Source: Cryptomeria japonica (taxonomy: Eukaryota; Streptophyta; Pinopsida; Cupressales; Cupressaceae). From it: a stretch of DNA of 64,000 bases. The position numbers and the translations under genes were made by a program. How positions within the stretch are numbered: position 1 is the stretch's first letter; every line of letters begins with the position of its first letter. The notes below the pieces were generated by a model that saw nothing but the letters and a program-made list of their open reading frames with translations, did not search any database and was not told the origin of the DNA. This document shows, piece by piece, positions 11,100 to 20,738 of this stretch. The stretch covers positions 223,069,415 to 223,133,414 of the forward strand of contig NC_081410.1 of the NCBI RefSeq assembly GCF_030272615.1. Direction: 5' to 3'.

Positions 11100-14000
11100 C
11101 TAGTCTAGCATGTCATCTACCCCCCAATCTTGCTGATCAATATTTCGAGAAGGTAGGAAACACGCTAGAGGAGGAACATCCAACACAGCAGATGGAGCTA
11201 TCACAAGATCCAAATAAGGGCTATGTTCATATCCCAAGCCGTGGTGTTCTTGTCTAGGAGCTAGGATAAGTGCTTTAGAAAATGCGTTAGGTAAATGGTT
11301 ATCAACATCAACATATTCATATTCACTATCAGAATGAACAGGAGTAACATTTTCATCATGAATAACATTTTCATCTATATCATCATCAAGATTTATAAAA
11401 ATAGGATCTTTAACTCGCACAGGATCAAGACCATCATGCATCTTATGTTTAGGAGATTTTGGCTCAATCGTCGGCTGAGGAGAAAATGGAATAATACTGG
11501 CTGAAGGTGTTTTTGGGGATTGCAAAGTTTGAGAAGCAGCTGCCTGAGCTCTAAGACGACGCTTTCGTCGGCGTTCATGTGCAGAATGATTTCGTCTAGT
11601 CTTAGTAGGAAGTTGAGAAGATTGAGGAGGAGGAATGTTCTCATCCTTATCACTTGGGTGTTTAGGTTGTGGTCTCTTAGGTTGAATAATAGGAGAAGAG
11701 GAAGGTCTCTCTTCTCCATAAGAGGAAGGAGGAGGAACTGCTCCATATAATGGAGGAATATTTGGTTTAGGAAGGAGACCAAGCCCATCATGATGAGGAG
11801 GTATAGGTCTACTTTTAGGAAGTTTATTAGATATAGGCATAGTCACATCCATAGGGATGGGTTGGGAATCTTCTTGAGGAAAGACATTAGTTTTATCTTT
11901 CAAAGGAAGAACTTCCTTCTCAAGAATGATGGGAATATCAAGTTTGGGTGTTCTAGGCTCACTTAGAGATAGGATCATATCTTTTTTCCACTTTTTATAG
12001 GATTTGAAAAGATGATCACTTCGCGGAGGAAGAGACTGGAATTGTTTAGGCCAAAAGTAATCAATAGGAACGCTAGAAGTTCTTTCAGCAGGTTTAAAGA
12101 GACTATGATTGACAGTAACAACTTCACCATAATGGGGAAATTTCAAACACTTGTGGATAGGAGAAGCAATAGCTTTCATGGAAGATAGCCAAGGATAGCC
12201 TAGCTTAACACGAAATTGTTTGGATGATGGAATAATAGCAAAGTCCACATCAAGGGATTTGTTATGGACCTCAATAGGTAATGTAATAGAACCAATTGTA
12301 GGAGAAGAAAATGCATCAAATAGTTTCACAACCACATTTGTTTTGTCATAGATTACTTGATTCAATTGCAAAGTAAAAAGAAATTCTTCAGTAATGACAT
12401 TAACCATGCAAGAAGGATCAATAAGCACTCCACGGCAAGGTGTATTCTTGACTTTTGCAACTATATATAAAGGACCATCAGGTGCCCTGATAGTTTCACT
12501 GGAATCAAATGTGATGGAAGGTTCTTTAGGGATTTTCTGCTGCTCTACAAAGTTAATCACATTAGGAGTCATAGACACAAGATCATCAGGTGAGACAGAG
12601 GAATCAGTAGTATCAATCGCATTAGAGGTATGAGAAGGCAATGGATCCATAAAAATCTGAAGATTTTGGTTAGGAAGAGCTACAGATGTGTTGCCTTTAT
12701 CATTCACACCAGAAACAGAGATAGTATTATTATCAATCAAATCTTGAATTTTACCTTTTAAAGCAAAACATTTTTCAGTATCATGCCCAGGATGACGATG
12801 GAATTGACAAAAAGATTTGTTATCAAAATAGGGTGAGTTAATCTTTGCAGGATCTATTTGTCTTATAGGAGGAAGAGTAAGCACATTTTGTTCCAATAAC
12901 TTATTCATAATACTATGCAATGATTCATTCAAAGGAGTAAACTTTCTTTCTTTCTTGAAAAATTTAGAAATAGGAGGCACACCTGATGCTGCATTCACAT
13001 TGTTGTTGATGATGTTTTCATTGAATTTAATGGACTCTCTGTTCGGTTTAAACTTCTTAAATGGTTGTTGACTACTATCACCCTTATCACTCGGAGCCAT
13101 AGGATGTGATTGTTCCATTTGACTCACAGTCAGTTGATAATTGTGAAGAGTTGCGCACAACTGTTGGAAAGAAGTAAACTTAGAAAACAGGAGTTTTTCT
13201 CTAATATCTTTTTGTAAATTAGAAATAAATATTCTTTGAATATCATTGTCAGGCACTGGAAAAGAGATTTGAGCATACAAATGCTTATATCTACCAATGA
13301 AATCAGTCACTTTTTCTTTAACACCTTGTTTACAATGCATTAAATCAATCAAAGTAACTTTAGGACTTATATTGTTTTGAAATTGTTGAATGAAAGCATT
13401 TGCAAGTTGTTCGAAAGAAGAAATGGAATAGGAAGGCAACGAGCAATACCATTGTAAGGCTTTATCTCTTAATGTTCTAGTAAACAGTTTTGCAAGCAAC
13501 CTTTGGTCATAAGCAAAATCGGTACATATTGTTTGAAAGGTCTTAACATGTGTTAGAGGATCACCCTTACCATTATAAAGCTCCAAATGCGGAATTTCAA
13601 CATGTTTAGGGGGGATAGCTCGAACAATGTCAAGAGAAAGTGGGCTCGCAACATCAAATGTGGGCACACTAAACTTAGATTGATTCATAGAAGCAATTTG
13701 TTGTTGTAAAGAAGAGACAGTTTGTGCAAGATTGTTAATGGTCGCTTCAGTCGAAGAGTTCATATTAGACGTGTTAGATTGTGATGGAGGTGTTATGTTA
13801 TTGAAAGAAGGTAGAGAGTAAGGTGGTGGAACACTATGGTTGTTAGTCATAGGAGATGATTGGACAGGGGGAACACTACAAGGAGGAATGGAAAACAAAT
13901 TGCCCCCTTGCGTCATGTTCATTTGTGGTGATATAATAGGAACACTTATTGAAGGAATGAATGAAGAAGTTGGATTGAATGAAGGAAGAGGGTTGATTGA

Positions 14001-14537
14001 AGAAGAGGGATTGCCCCCATGACTAGTGATCATAGGAGGAATGTCTTGTGTTGAAGTAGTCATTATGTTTGATGTAAAAGTAGGTATACTAGCAATAGGA
14101 GTCGTCAAAGGAATAGAATGATTGACTTGAGTAGGAGGTTGTGTATAACCTAAAGTTTCGGCACAACTTTTCATAGGCATCACATTCGAATCCACAATGT
14201 GTGCAATACCACGCAAAATATCAATTCCATTCTTATCACTTTGAACCATACGTTTTAGACCCTCAATTAATGAAAGAGCTTGACTATCAGGGTATTCTTG
14301 AGACATCCATTGTCGAAAATCATCAAATTGGTTATCCAATTTTGAAAGTTGTTCTACAGAAATCTCATGGAGAGCTTCTTCATCATTAAGAGGATTAGAG
14401 GAATTACCCATGTCCTCATTAAAAAGGCCATTCAAATTAGGTTCCATCTCCTTGGTAATTACACCTTGGAAAGACTTAATTCTAAGGCTTCGTCTAACGG
14501 GAATAGTGTCAGTAGGGCTTATTGTTGTAAAACTCAT
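11100..14537 (-). CDS. TRG-1 Gag with protease-like domain, intact ORF (1145 aa)
   Basis: Encodes a structural Gag that should form particles and package element RNA. Residues about 1-135 are acidic; 135-290 are Pro/Ser/Thr/Asn-rich. Residues about 310-470 form a retrotransposon Gag core ('DPLTHVKTFQTICTDF', 'ALQWYCSLP', 'LANAFIQQF') like Tat/Ogre/Athila-type gypsy elements. Near 575 is a C-x2-H-x4-H-x4-C knuckle (CQFHRHPGHDTEKC). Residues about 690-800 resemble a retropepsin ('VLIDPSC', 'LGYPWL'), but the catalytic D-T/S-G is D-P-S, so activity is doubtful. A Pro-rich tail has a basic cluster near 980 (HERRRKRRLR), a possible nuclear signal. The ATG is near the start of the open frame; a 1.2-kb leader precedes it. 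It is the only long undamaged ORF in the window. Pol must come from a partner element. Confidence 0.9.
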   Translation of the reverse strand: MSFTTISPTDTIPVRRSLRIKSFQGVITKEMEPNLNGLFNEDMGNSSNPLNDEEALHEISVEQLSKLDNQFDDFRQWMSQEYPDSQALSLIEGLKRMVQSDKNGIDILRGIAHIVDSNVMPMKSCAETLGYTQPPTQVNHSIPLTTPIASIPTFTSNIMTTSTQDIPPMITSHGGNPSSSINPLPSFNPTSSFIPSISVPIISPQMNMTQGGNLFSIPPCSVPPVQSSPMTNNHSVPPPYSLPSFNNITPPSQSNTSNMNSSTEATINNLAQTVSSLQQQIASMNQSKFSVPTFDVASPLSLDIVRAIPPKHVEIPHLELYNGKGDPLTHVKTFQTICTDFAYDQRLLAKLFTRTLRDKALQWYCSLPSYSISSFEQLANAFIQQFQNNISPKVTLIDLMHCKQGVKEKVTDFIGRYKHLYAQISFPVPDNDIQRIFISNLQKDIREKLLFSKFTSFQQLCATLHNYQLTVSQMEQSHPMAPSDKGDSSQQPFKKFKPNRESIKFNENIINNNVNAASGVPPISKFFKKERKFTPLNESLHSIMNKLLEQNVLTLPPIRQIDPAKINSPYFDNKSFCQFHRHPGHDTEKCFALKGKIQDLIDNNTISVSGVNDKGNTSVALPNQNLQIFMDPLPSHTSNAIDTTDSSVSPDDLVSMTPNVINFVEQQKIPKEPSITFDSSETIRAPDGPLYIVAKVKNTPCRGVLIDPSCMVNVITEEFLFTLQLNQVIYDKTNVVVKLFDAFSSPTIGSITLPIEVHNKSLDVDFAIIPSSKQFRVKLGYPWLSSMKAIASPIHKCLKFPHYGEVVTVNHSLFKPAERTSSVPIDYFWPKQFQSLPPRSDHLFKSYKKWKKDMILSLSEPRTPKLDIPIILEKEVLPLKDKTNVFPQEDSQPIPMDVTMPISNKLPKSRPIPPHHDGLGLLPKPNIPPLYGAVPPPSSYGEERPSSSPIIQPKRPQPKHPSDKDENIPPPQSSQLPTKTRRNHSAHERRRKRRLRAQAAASQTLQSPKTPSASIIPFSPQPTIEPKSPKHKMHDGLDPVRVKDPIFINLDDDIDENVIHDENVTPVHSDSEYEYVDVDNHLPNAFSKALILAPRQEHHGLGYEHSPYLDLVIAPSAVLDVPPLACFLPSRNIDQQDWGVDDMLD

Positions 14538-14639
14538 GCACTAAAGAAAGAGAGAAGATTTTGAATTTTATAGGTAGCAAATTTCAATAAAATCAGCCAA
14601 TCTCCTAGATTTAAGCTGTTAAATGCAATCAAGACAATC

Positions 14640-14735
14640 TCCCGAAATTTCGGAAAAAATGTCTGGGACCGTGGCGCTCGGAGTGCACACGGTCCTCGCA
14701 ACTTTTTTCAAAATTTTCAGGGATGAAAGTAATGA
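14640..14735. repeat. TRG-1 leader hairpin module, copy 1
   Basis: Holds the perfect palindrome CCGAAATTTCGG (14642-14653), then GGACCGTG (14666-14673) and CACGGTCC (14688-14695), which can form an 8-bp stem with a 14-nt loop. About 95 bp recur at 15261-15350. Related motifs lie in both LTRs. It sits about 100 bp upstream of the gag ATG in the leader RNA. Confidence 0.8.
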
Positions 14736-14820
14736 TGATTTTAAAGCTAATATGAAAAAATTGAGTGATTTTACGATCTATAGATAGGCCAAATTAAAGT
14801 TGCAATCTCAAAATTGAACC

Positions 14821-15552
14821 CTACCAAGATTGTTGAAAAATGCAAAATTTGAATTTTGAAAAAGAGGGGGAGACTAAAATTTTGAATTTTATGATTTTAG
14901 AGGGAATGCTGAAAGCAATGCAAGTTTTGAAATTTAAAAGTTGACTTGATTTCATGCAAAATTCGAATTTGAAAGTGGAAATCAAGGTTGTTACAATTAA
15001 ACACTTAATTTCAAAAGTCACAAATTGTAAAAATTTGAATAAAACACTGAAATTCTGAATGAACACCAACACACTTTTCAGATTTAGGACTGCAAGAAAC
15101 ACAATTTTGATTAAAATTTCAATTTCAACAATTTTTGAATGATTAGAAGCCTCAATCCAAGCAATCCCTAGACCAACTTTGACTTTAATTTTGAAAGTGT
15201 TAGAATTGATAAAATCAGCCAAAATTCTGGATTTTAGCAGAAAAATACAGTAAGATCTAGCTCCCGAAGTTTCGGAAAAAATGTTGGGGACGATGACGCT
15301 CGGGGTGCACACGGTCCTCGCAACTTTTTTCCAAATTTTCAGGGATGAAAGATATTGTGATTTTATTGCGGAATCCAAAATTACAGCCGATTTGGAAGTG
15401 TTTTGATCAGTGAAATTATCAGTCAAAGGTTGAATCAAGAAGGTCTTAAAAATTAGGGTTTTGACATTTAACCACTTAATTTTTAGAATTAAAGCACAAA
15501 TATGAATTGACAATTTGCAATAGAAAGGTAGATCTGAAACAAGCATTAACAA
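14821..15552. other. TRG-1 5' leader, no coding assigned
   Basis: The leader spans 14538-15717. A 243-codon minus-strand ORF (15552-14821) is Ile/Phe/Leu/Lys-rich, lacks any recognisable domain and has an AT-driven composition, so I do not call it a gene. It spans the second hairpin module, and if translated it would act as a long upstream ORF. Confidence 0.45.
15261..15350. repeat. TRG-1 leader hairpin module, copy 2
   Basis: Contains CCGAAGTTTCGG (15263-15274) and GGGACGATGACGCTCG followed by GTGCACACGGTCCTCG. It matches copy 1 at most positions; the 8-bp stem is weaker here (GACGATG instead of GACCGTG). Confidence 0.75.
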
Positions 15553-15699
15553 TTAAACATTTCACAAGTTTAATTACTAAAAAGAAAATTTTAGGGTTTT
15601 TATGCAATCAACCTCTAAAATTTGCAAAAGATCAAACATGGAAATTTAGGAAGGCAAATTTTTTAGATCTAACCATGAATAATCAGAATGAGGATGTTC

Positions 15700-15717
15700 A
15701 CGTTGGGTTCACCAAAA
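15700..15717 (-). promoter_or_regulatory. Primer-binding-site candidate of TRG-1
   Basis: Minus strand TTTTGGTGAACCCAACGT begins directly inside the 5' LTR, and TGG complements the CCA end of a tRNA. I cannot say which tRNA; it is not the tRNA-Met type used by the other elements. Confidence 0.65.
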
Positions 15718-16780
15718 TGTAAAGCAGAAAAATCGAACCCCAGTCGTTCTCCCCTCCCCAACTCCGAGGAGAGAGAAGGGAGAGTCACTAGGGTTGATGG
15801 TTTTCACTTAGGGGAGACCTTACATTCAAAAGAGGGGTTGAAACCCACAAGATCCAATCCCACGCAATGCAAGATTGGATTCTATATGAGTTTCAAGGGT
15901 TAAGACATCAAGGATACCCTCTTTTGTAAAGAAATGTAGATAGAAAGATTGAACTAGGAATGCATGTAAAGTGGGAAATATTTGCTTATAAACAGAGATA
16001 GGGATATGATATGAAGCTGCGGACCTGGAATTAGCAGTAAAATGTCGAGACGGTGCTATTCTGCGAATTTGAGTAAAAGTTGATGGGACGATGGTGCCCG
16101 GCGTGCACACGGTCCTCCGAAAAATCCGCGAAACGAAGGTGGACCTGTTCGTCTCTGCACAAGGATTCCAGATCTTCAATTACAGCCGCGTACCTGCAAC
16201 CTTGTTGTAAGAATGTTTGTATTCTTACATACGAAGGTGTAATGTATGTTTTATGTAATGTGTTGTATGTGATCTCCTCTTCAATGGTTGAATCCTTGTC
16301 TTGAATGCAACACTTAGCCTTGAATGGAGACTTAGAATGTTCAATTGCTTGAAGGAATGCTTGAATGCTTGAATGTTTGAATGCTTGAATATTGCTTTCG
16401 CGCCTTTGCACACATATGTCCTCCTCCCTTTTTTTGAGAGAGGAAATGTAGTTTATATACTTGTCAATTAGGGTTGATAGACTGATTTTTCCAACCTTAG
16501 GCCGACCAGGAAACATTATTTTCCAAATTGCAAACATAAAGACCCAAAGCCCCATAGGAGACTGGGCCCAAAATAGGGCCAGGGACCAGGGTGCTGGGCG
16601 CCATGGTCCCACCTCCAGGGATAGCAGGGTGCAAGGAGGATCAGGCCAGGGTGCTGAGAAATGCAGTTTTTGATGTCATGAACAAGTTTCAGGGTCTCCA
16701 TTCAGGTTCCGTGTTGCATCGCCATCGTGAAGACCCAAATGCGGTCGAAATTGCAAGTGTCACAATTTTAGGACGCTACA
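15718..16780 (-). repeat. TRG-1 5' LTR (1063 bp) with TATA box
   Basis: Begins TGTAAAGC and ends GGACGCTACA on the plus strand, followed by CAAAC. It would drive transcription leftward; TATATAAA is on the minus strand at 16452-16459. It has one 31-bp unit where the 3' LTR has three. Confidence 0.9.
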
Positions 16781-16785
16781 CAAAC
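16781..16785. repeat. TSD of TRG-1, right (CAAAC)
   Basis: Exact partner of 9229-9233. Confidence 0.93.
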
Positions 16786-18254
16786 AAGGTAGAAACACTG
16801 CTACCTCTGATCATACTTGTGGCCTCTATGATTGTGGCCTGATGCTTTTCCTAGTGGTTGTCAACCATTGCCAAGACTTTGTGGGACTTACCCATGTCCC
16901 CAAGTGTAGGCTTTGGACCTATCATCCGCTGACTACCTACCATGTGACCCTATGGACACTCTCTCACCATGTGTCCCATAGCCCCACAAGTGAAACAAGC
17001 ACCACGTGTCTGAAACTGAACACCCTGTGGCCTAGAGTATCCCTGTCCTCATGTCCTGCTCGAATCACTGAAACCACCCCTAGAGGACTGCTGAGTCCCT
17101 GCCAAAGGTGTGTAAGGACCCTATGATTTATGGTCACGTCTAGGACACTGTGAATGCCACTACATGGGCTTAAATCCCTGCTGACGCTATGGAGGCCTTT
17201 GCCTTTGATTTTGTTATGGCTGCTGTGAAGGAGGGGGTTTAAAGGACCCCGATGAATTCGTGTGGTTACCGTTCCAGCGGGGTTTCTTAAACACAAAAGA
17301 CTGTGGTATAGGGTTTCAGTTCTGATGTCAATCCTGCGTGTCTTGCGATCTACCCTGAATATCCTCTGATATTAAGGCCTTCTCCACGGCAACTTGAAGG
17401 CTTCCTAGAGCTGCCATCCTAATTGGTCCTGCTATATTGGCATTCAATCTTTTGATAAACCAGTTGATGAGTAACTTCTCGTCCTTTAGGTAGTCAACGC
17501 AGGGTAAGATCTCGAAGAACTTTCTCTCATACTGGGACACATAGATACTCTTTTGCTGAAGGTCATGAAACTCGTCAATCCTAAGCTGCCTATAGTGCTC
17601 TAATAGGTATCTATCCTTGAATCTCTTTGTAAAGATGTCCCAAGTGACAATGTCCCTAGCCAAATCATTCTTGTACTCCTCTTGCCTCCACCATGTGGAA
17701 GGCATCCCTCTCAGAAGGTGAAGAGAAATCCGTGCCTTCAAATTACTCTCATAGGGATGCACTCTGAAGCACCTCTCTAGACTCAAAAGCCAAGTCTTAG
17801 CCTCTACCCAATCAGTAGATCCTCCAAAAGATGGTGGTTGAAGACGTATAATCTCTTTGATCTGATCCACAGGATCATGAGGTGCTCTCTCAAAAATAAC
17901 TAGTGCCACCACTGGAGGTGCCACAAGTAGATGGACTGACTCAAGTTCATGCTTAGCCTGGGCCTCTATACGGTTAGGAGGTTGACTCCTACTTTGCTCC
18001 CTAGCTATGGATCTATGACTCCCAAAATTTTGGTGCTCTTCCTGTTGATCTACTGCTAGGAGTCTATCTTGAACTATTCCTTTCACGTTCTGAAGTGCAA
18101 CCAAAATGTCTCTGTTGGGGTCAATTGGTTTTTTGGGAGGAGCTTCATGATCCCCTTCTGGATCTGGCTCATCCCGTACAATGTCCTCACGCTCCATGCG
18201 AGCATGTCTAGGACCCCTACCGCGCTTACGAGCTTGTCGTGCAACTAGCGACAT
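16786..18254 (-). pseudogene. Gyp-1 gag, decayed
   Basis: The gag of the chromovirus forms particles and binds RNA. An ATG at 18254 opens 308 codons with a basic N-terminus, then the retrotransposon Gag domain ('FGGSTDWVEAKTWLLSLERC', 'LLRGMPSTWW', 'FKDRYLLEHYRQLR'). The frame continues through stops to a CCHC zinc knuckle near 17000-16953 (ACFTCGAMGHMVREC), and then to 'GSSVSTLF', the entry to the protease, where TRG-1 is inserted. The knuckle cysteines and histidine are intact. Stops include a TAG directly after the knuckle and others around 17300. The leader at 18255-18368 is AT-rich and holds no gene. Confidence 0.87.
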
Positions 18255-18368
18255 CCTTAATGATCAATAAAATAAAATAAAGTAAATAAATAATTAACAA
18301 TTCTTAAAGAAAAAAAATATATTAAAAGCGAAACAAAATGGAGAAAGGTTCCTAGTGTTGGAAACCTT

Positions 18369-18380
18369 GCTCTGATACCA
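18369..18380 (-). promoter_or_regulatory. Gyp-1 primer-binding site (tRNA-Met)
   Basis: Minus strand TGGTATCAGAGC, the classic complement of plant initiator tRNA-Met, lies 3 bp inside the 5' LTR end at 18384. Confidence 0.93.
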
Positions 18381-18383
18381 AAA

Positions 18384-19006
18384 TGTCATGCCAAAACTTT
18401 TGGGCAAAAATGGAACAACAATTTTTTTTAAAACAACATAAATGCATTAAGTAATCTACATTTAAAATGGAATAAATAAGTTTTGTCTTAACTAAAGGTT
18501 AACTCCAGATTAAATAGAATGGTTTCCTAAAGTTGGTTTAATCAACTCCATCATTATAGTGTTCATATTTAGAGTAGATAATTATTCCCTAAAAAGGGTC
18601 GTCACTACTTAATTAATTAATTAAACTAAATTAATTAATTTTCCCTAATTAAAATTTCTCTAATAATAAATCAAGAGACATTAATTATCTCAAAAGTATT
18701 AATATACTCAAGTCTAAATAAAAATAATGTTAGCTCATATTAAAATTAATTAATTGAGCAAACGTGAAAATACCTTTAAATTAAACTAATAAAGTTAACC
18801 AAATCAAATATAATGTTAGACTAATAAATTCATTTTATATTAAGTTCAAATTTAATTCCCCTTCGATATAAAATTTCAACTATTAAATATTTGGCCAACA
18901 TTGACCTCATAGGTTAAAATTTTACATTATACATTTAATAAATTCCATTAATAAAATTTCCAAAAGAATGTTAACCCAAACAACTATATTTAATTAAATA
19001 ACTAGC

Positions 19007-19094
<88 letters not shown>

Positions 19095-19147
19095 GTGTGC
19101 TTACACACATTCTCCCAAGAAAAGGTCCATATTAAGAACTAATTTTG
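18384..19147 (-). repeat. Gyp-1 5' LTR, truncated
   Basis: Matches 1681-2116 from TGTCATGCC onward, with an extra block of about 260 bp (18503-18765) absent from the 3' LTR and a long GT repeat. Homology stops at about 19147, where NAC-3 sequence begins, so roughly 3 kb of LTR is missing. Confidence 0.8.
19013..19101. repeat. (GT)n microsatellite, about 88 bp
   Basis: Nearly uninterrupted GT dinucleotides, far longer than the GT-free counterpart at about 2056-2066 in the other LTR copy. It is therefore an expansion after insertion. Confidence 0.95.
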
Positions 19148-19329
19148 TTGGATAAGTGGGATATATTATTTGTTGAGAAAGAGAAAGAGAAAGGAGAAAG
19201 AGAAAGGAGAAGAAAATGAAAGATAGAAAGTTGATAAATCCTTCACTAAGGTATATCAAAAAATAGACAAGGGTAAGAATAAGGTTGGTAGTGTTCCTAA
19301 TTTCACAATAAAAGATAACTTACCTTCAT

Positions 19330-20444
19330 TGGAATAGGACACCCCACTGGCAGTAGCAGAGACACTGACAGAAATGCAAAATCAGCCTGAAGAGAAGTCA
19401 AAGGAAGTGAAAGCAAATGATGTTGATCCCGAGTCAAACATTTTGTTCACAATGAATGTTGACACTTAGGACATCAATATTGTATTGGATAATGAAATTG
19501 CCAAGGAAAAGAAATCTGAATCTGTAAATGTTGAGAAATCTAAATCATCGATAAAGGTAGTTGACACTCAACAGAATGTTGAGATACCAACAGAAAAAAA
19601 ACAAGAACAAATTGAATCTAAACCGGTAGGGAATAAGAATGAGGATGAAAATAAGGAAGAGAAAGTGAATAAGGAAGTGGCTAAAGTGGTTAAATAGGTA
19701 TTTGGAGAAGAGAAGAGAATTATTGTAGAACCTAACATTTCTCTGAGTACTTCAACTATGGATTTTAGACTGACAAACGTCACTGATGTAATATTGGATT
19801 CAATAAAGAAGATAATTGAATGCAATGCCTTAGCATTTAAGGCTATTGATGAATCTCTACTAATTTTGCAAATGATTGCACCGGCGTGCAAGGTAGATCA
19901 CATTGTTGGCTCAATAAGTAAATTGGATACATTGTCCAAATTCATTTCTTCTAACATTCAGTCAGTAGATAAAATAAATGAGCAAACTATTCAAAAAAGA
20001 ATTAATAAAGAAAAGGAAGATTTATTTGACAAAACAATAAAGGATTGTACAAAACATATTCATTCATTTCTACCAGTATCGAACTCCACTATTTTGGAAT
20101 CCAAGGAATTATACTGGGAAGCCTGCAAACCTCATTATTTAATAGAAGACATTGATGAACAGATAAATAAAACTCAGAAAGATATTGATGAGATTGCAGA
20201 TAACATGATTGGTTCTTCGAAACTAACATCAGTTTTGGATCAGGAAATGGCTATTTATGAAGTGAAAATTGAAAAATTGGAAAGAGAGAAAGCAAGGTTG
20301 AAGATGAAAACCCGAGAGTTAAAGAATAAACTTGGTCCTAGATTGGATAATCTACTAACACACCAGAATGAACTATCCAAGGCAACAATAAAAGGAGAAA
20401 GGTCACCGGAGATACAGATGCATTATCTCACCGGATTGATCTGA
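19330..20444 (+). pseudogene. NAC-3 ORF2 C-terminal region (coiled coil)
   Basis: Unknown function. One frame runs through TAG stops at about 19468-19470 and 19696-19698. The first part is Lys/Glu-rich and disordered ('EIPTEKKQEQIESKP'). The open part from 19758 (228 aa) is helical: 'MDFRLTNVTDVILDSIKK', then 'CTKHIHSFLPVSNST', 'YWEACKPHYLIEDIDEQ' and a heptad-like 'EVKIEKLEREKARLKMK' coiled coil. It parallels the C-terminal domains of NAC-1 ORF2 (28768-27914) and NAC-2 ORF2 (56105-54901) in order, length and position next to the PPT, with low sequence identity. The N-terminal domain is missing. It might be mistaken for a host coiled-coil protein, but the LTR context argues against that. Confidence 0.7.
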
Positions 20445-20738
20445 CAGACATAGACAATAATTTCTAACAGTACAAAGTTTTTACAGAGTCTTAACTTAGT
20501 TTTTGCAGATATTTTTCAGATTGTACATAACTGGTTACAGGTATCTAAGTATTTTTTTAATTTTTGATACTTTTGACATCCTTTTTCATTGATGTCAAAG
20601 GGGGAGTGGTATAATGAGAAAAATGTACAGAATAAGGCATGGTGACAAGTGAACAAAAGGAGATCATTTGCTCAGGGGGAGAACTTTCAGTTTTTGATTT
20701 TTCTCATGAGTGTCACCATCAATGCCAAAGGGGGAGAT
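20445..20738 (+). promoter_or_regulatory. NAC-3 3' tail with multiple polypurine tracts
   Basis: The functional PPT AAAGGGGGAGAT (20727-20738) abuts the LTR. A second copy, CAAAGGGGGAG (20596-20606), lies 130 bp upstream, and a third G-run (AGGGGGAGA) is near 20680. Both main copies follow a 'GATGTC' or 'AATGCC' phrase. Confidence 0.8.

Larger units (their letters stand above)
9234..16780 (-). mobile_element. TRG-1, non-autonomous gag-only LTR element
   Basis: A complete 7.5-kb element with two LTRs (9234-10358 and 15718-16780), CAAAC target duplications, a primer-binding-site-like TGG motif and a polypurine tract. The only coding region is one open 1145-codon ORF with gag and a protease-like domain. 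No reverse transcriptase, RNase H or integrase is present. This matches the class called TR-GAG (terminal repeats with GAG) in plants. By-eye LTR comparison gives roughly 30 substitutions over about 1060 bp, plus exactly two 31-bp repeat units of length difference. It is probably among the youngest insertions here. Confidence 0.88.
1681..19147 (-). mobile_element. Gyp-1, decayed Ty3/gypsy chromovirus
   Basis: Minus-strand order: 5' LTR 18384-19147 (truncated), tRNA-Met primer-binding site 18369-18380, gag 18254-16786, protease, reverse transcriptase, RNase H, integrase with chromodomain-like tail (9228-5943), PPT 5948-5958, 3' LTR 5947-1681. TRG-1 (9234-16780) is inserted within the protease with a CAAAC duplication. 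The integrase tail and the 'LDDHPILEEF...FPSKLPGMPP' reverse-transcriptase entry are typical of plant chromoviruses (Tekay/Reina-like). It has several frameshifts and lost catalytic residues, so it is not autonomous. No flanking TSD is visible, because the right LTR is truncated and the left LTR abuts another primer-binding site. Confidence 0.85.

Noticed and set aside
14821-15552. A 243-codon ORF as a second TRG-1 protein
   Set aside because: It is composed of AT-rich codons with no domain and overlaps the leader hairpin module; without comparison to other copies it cannot be supported as coding.
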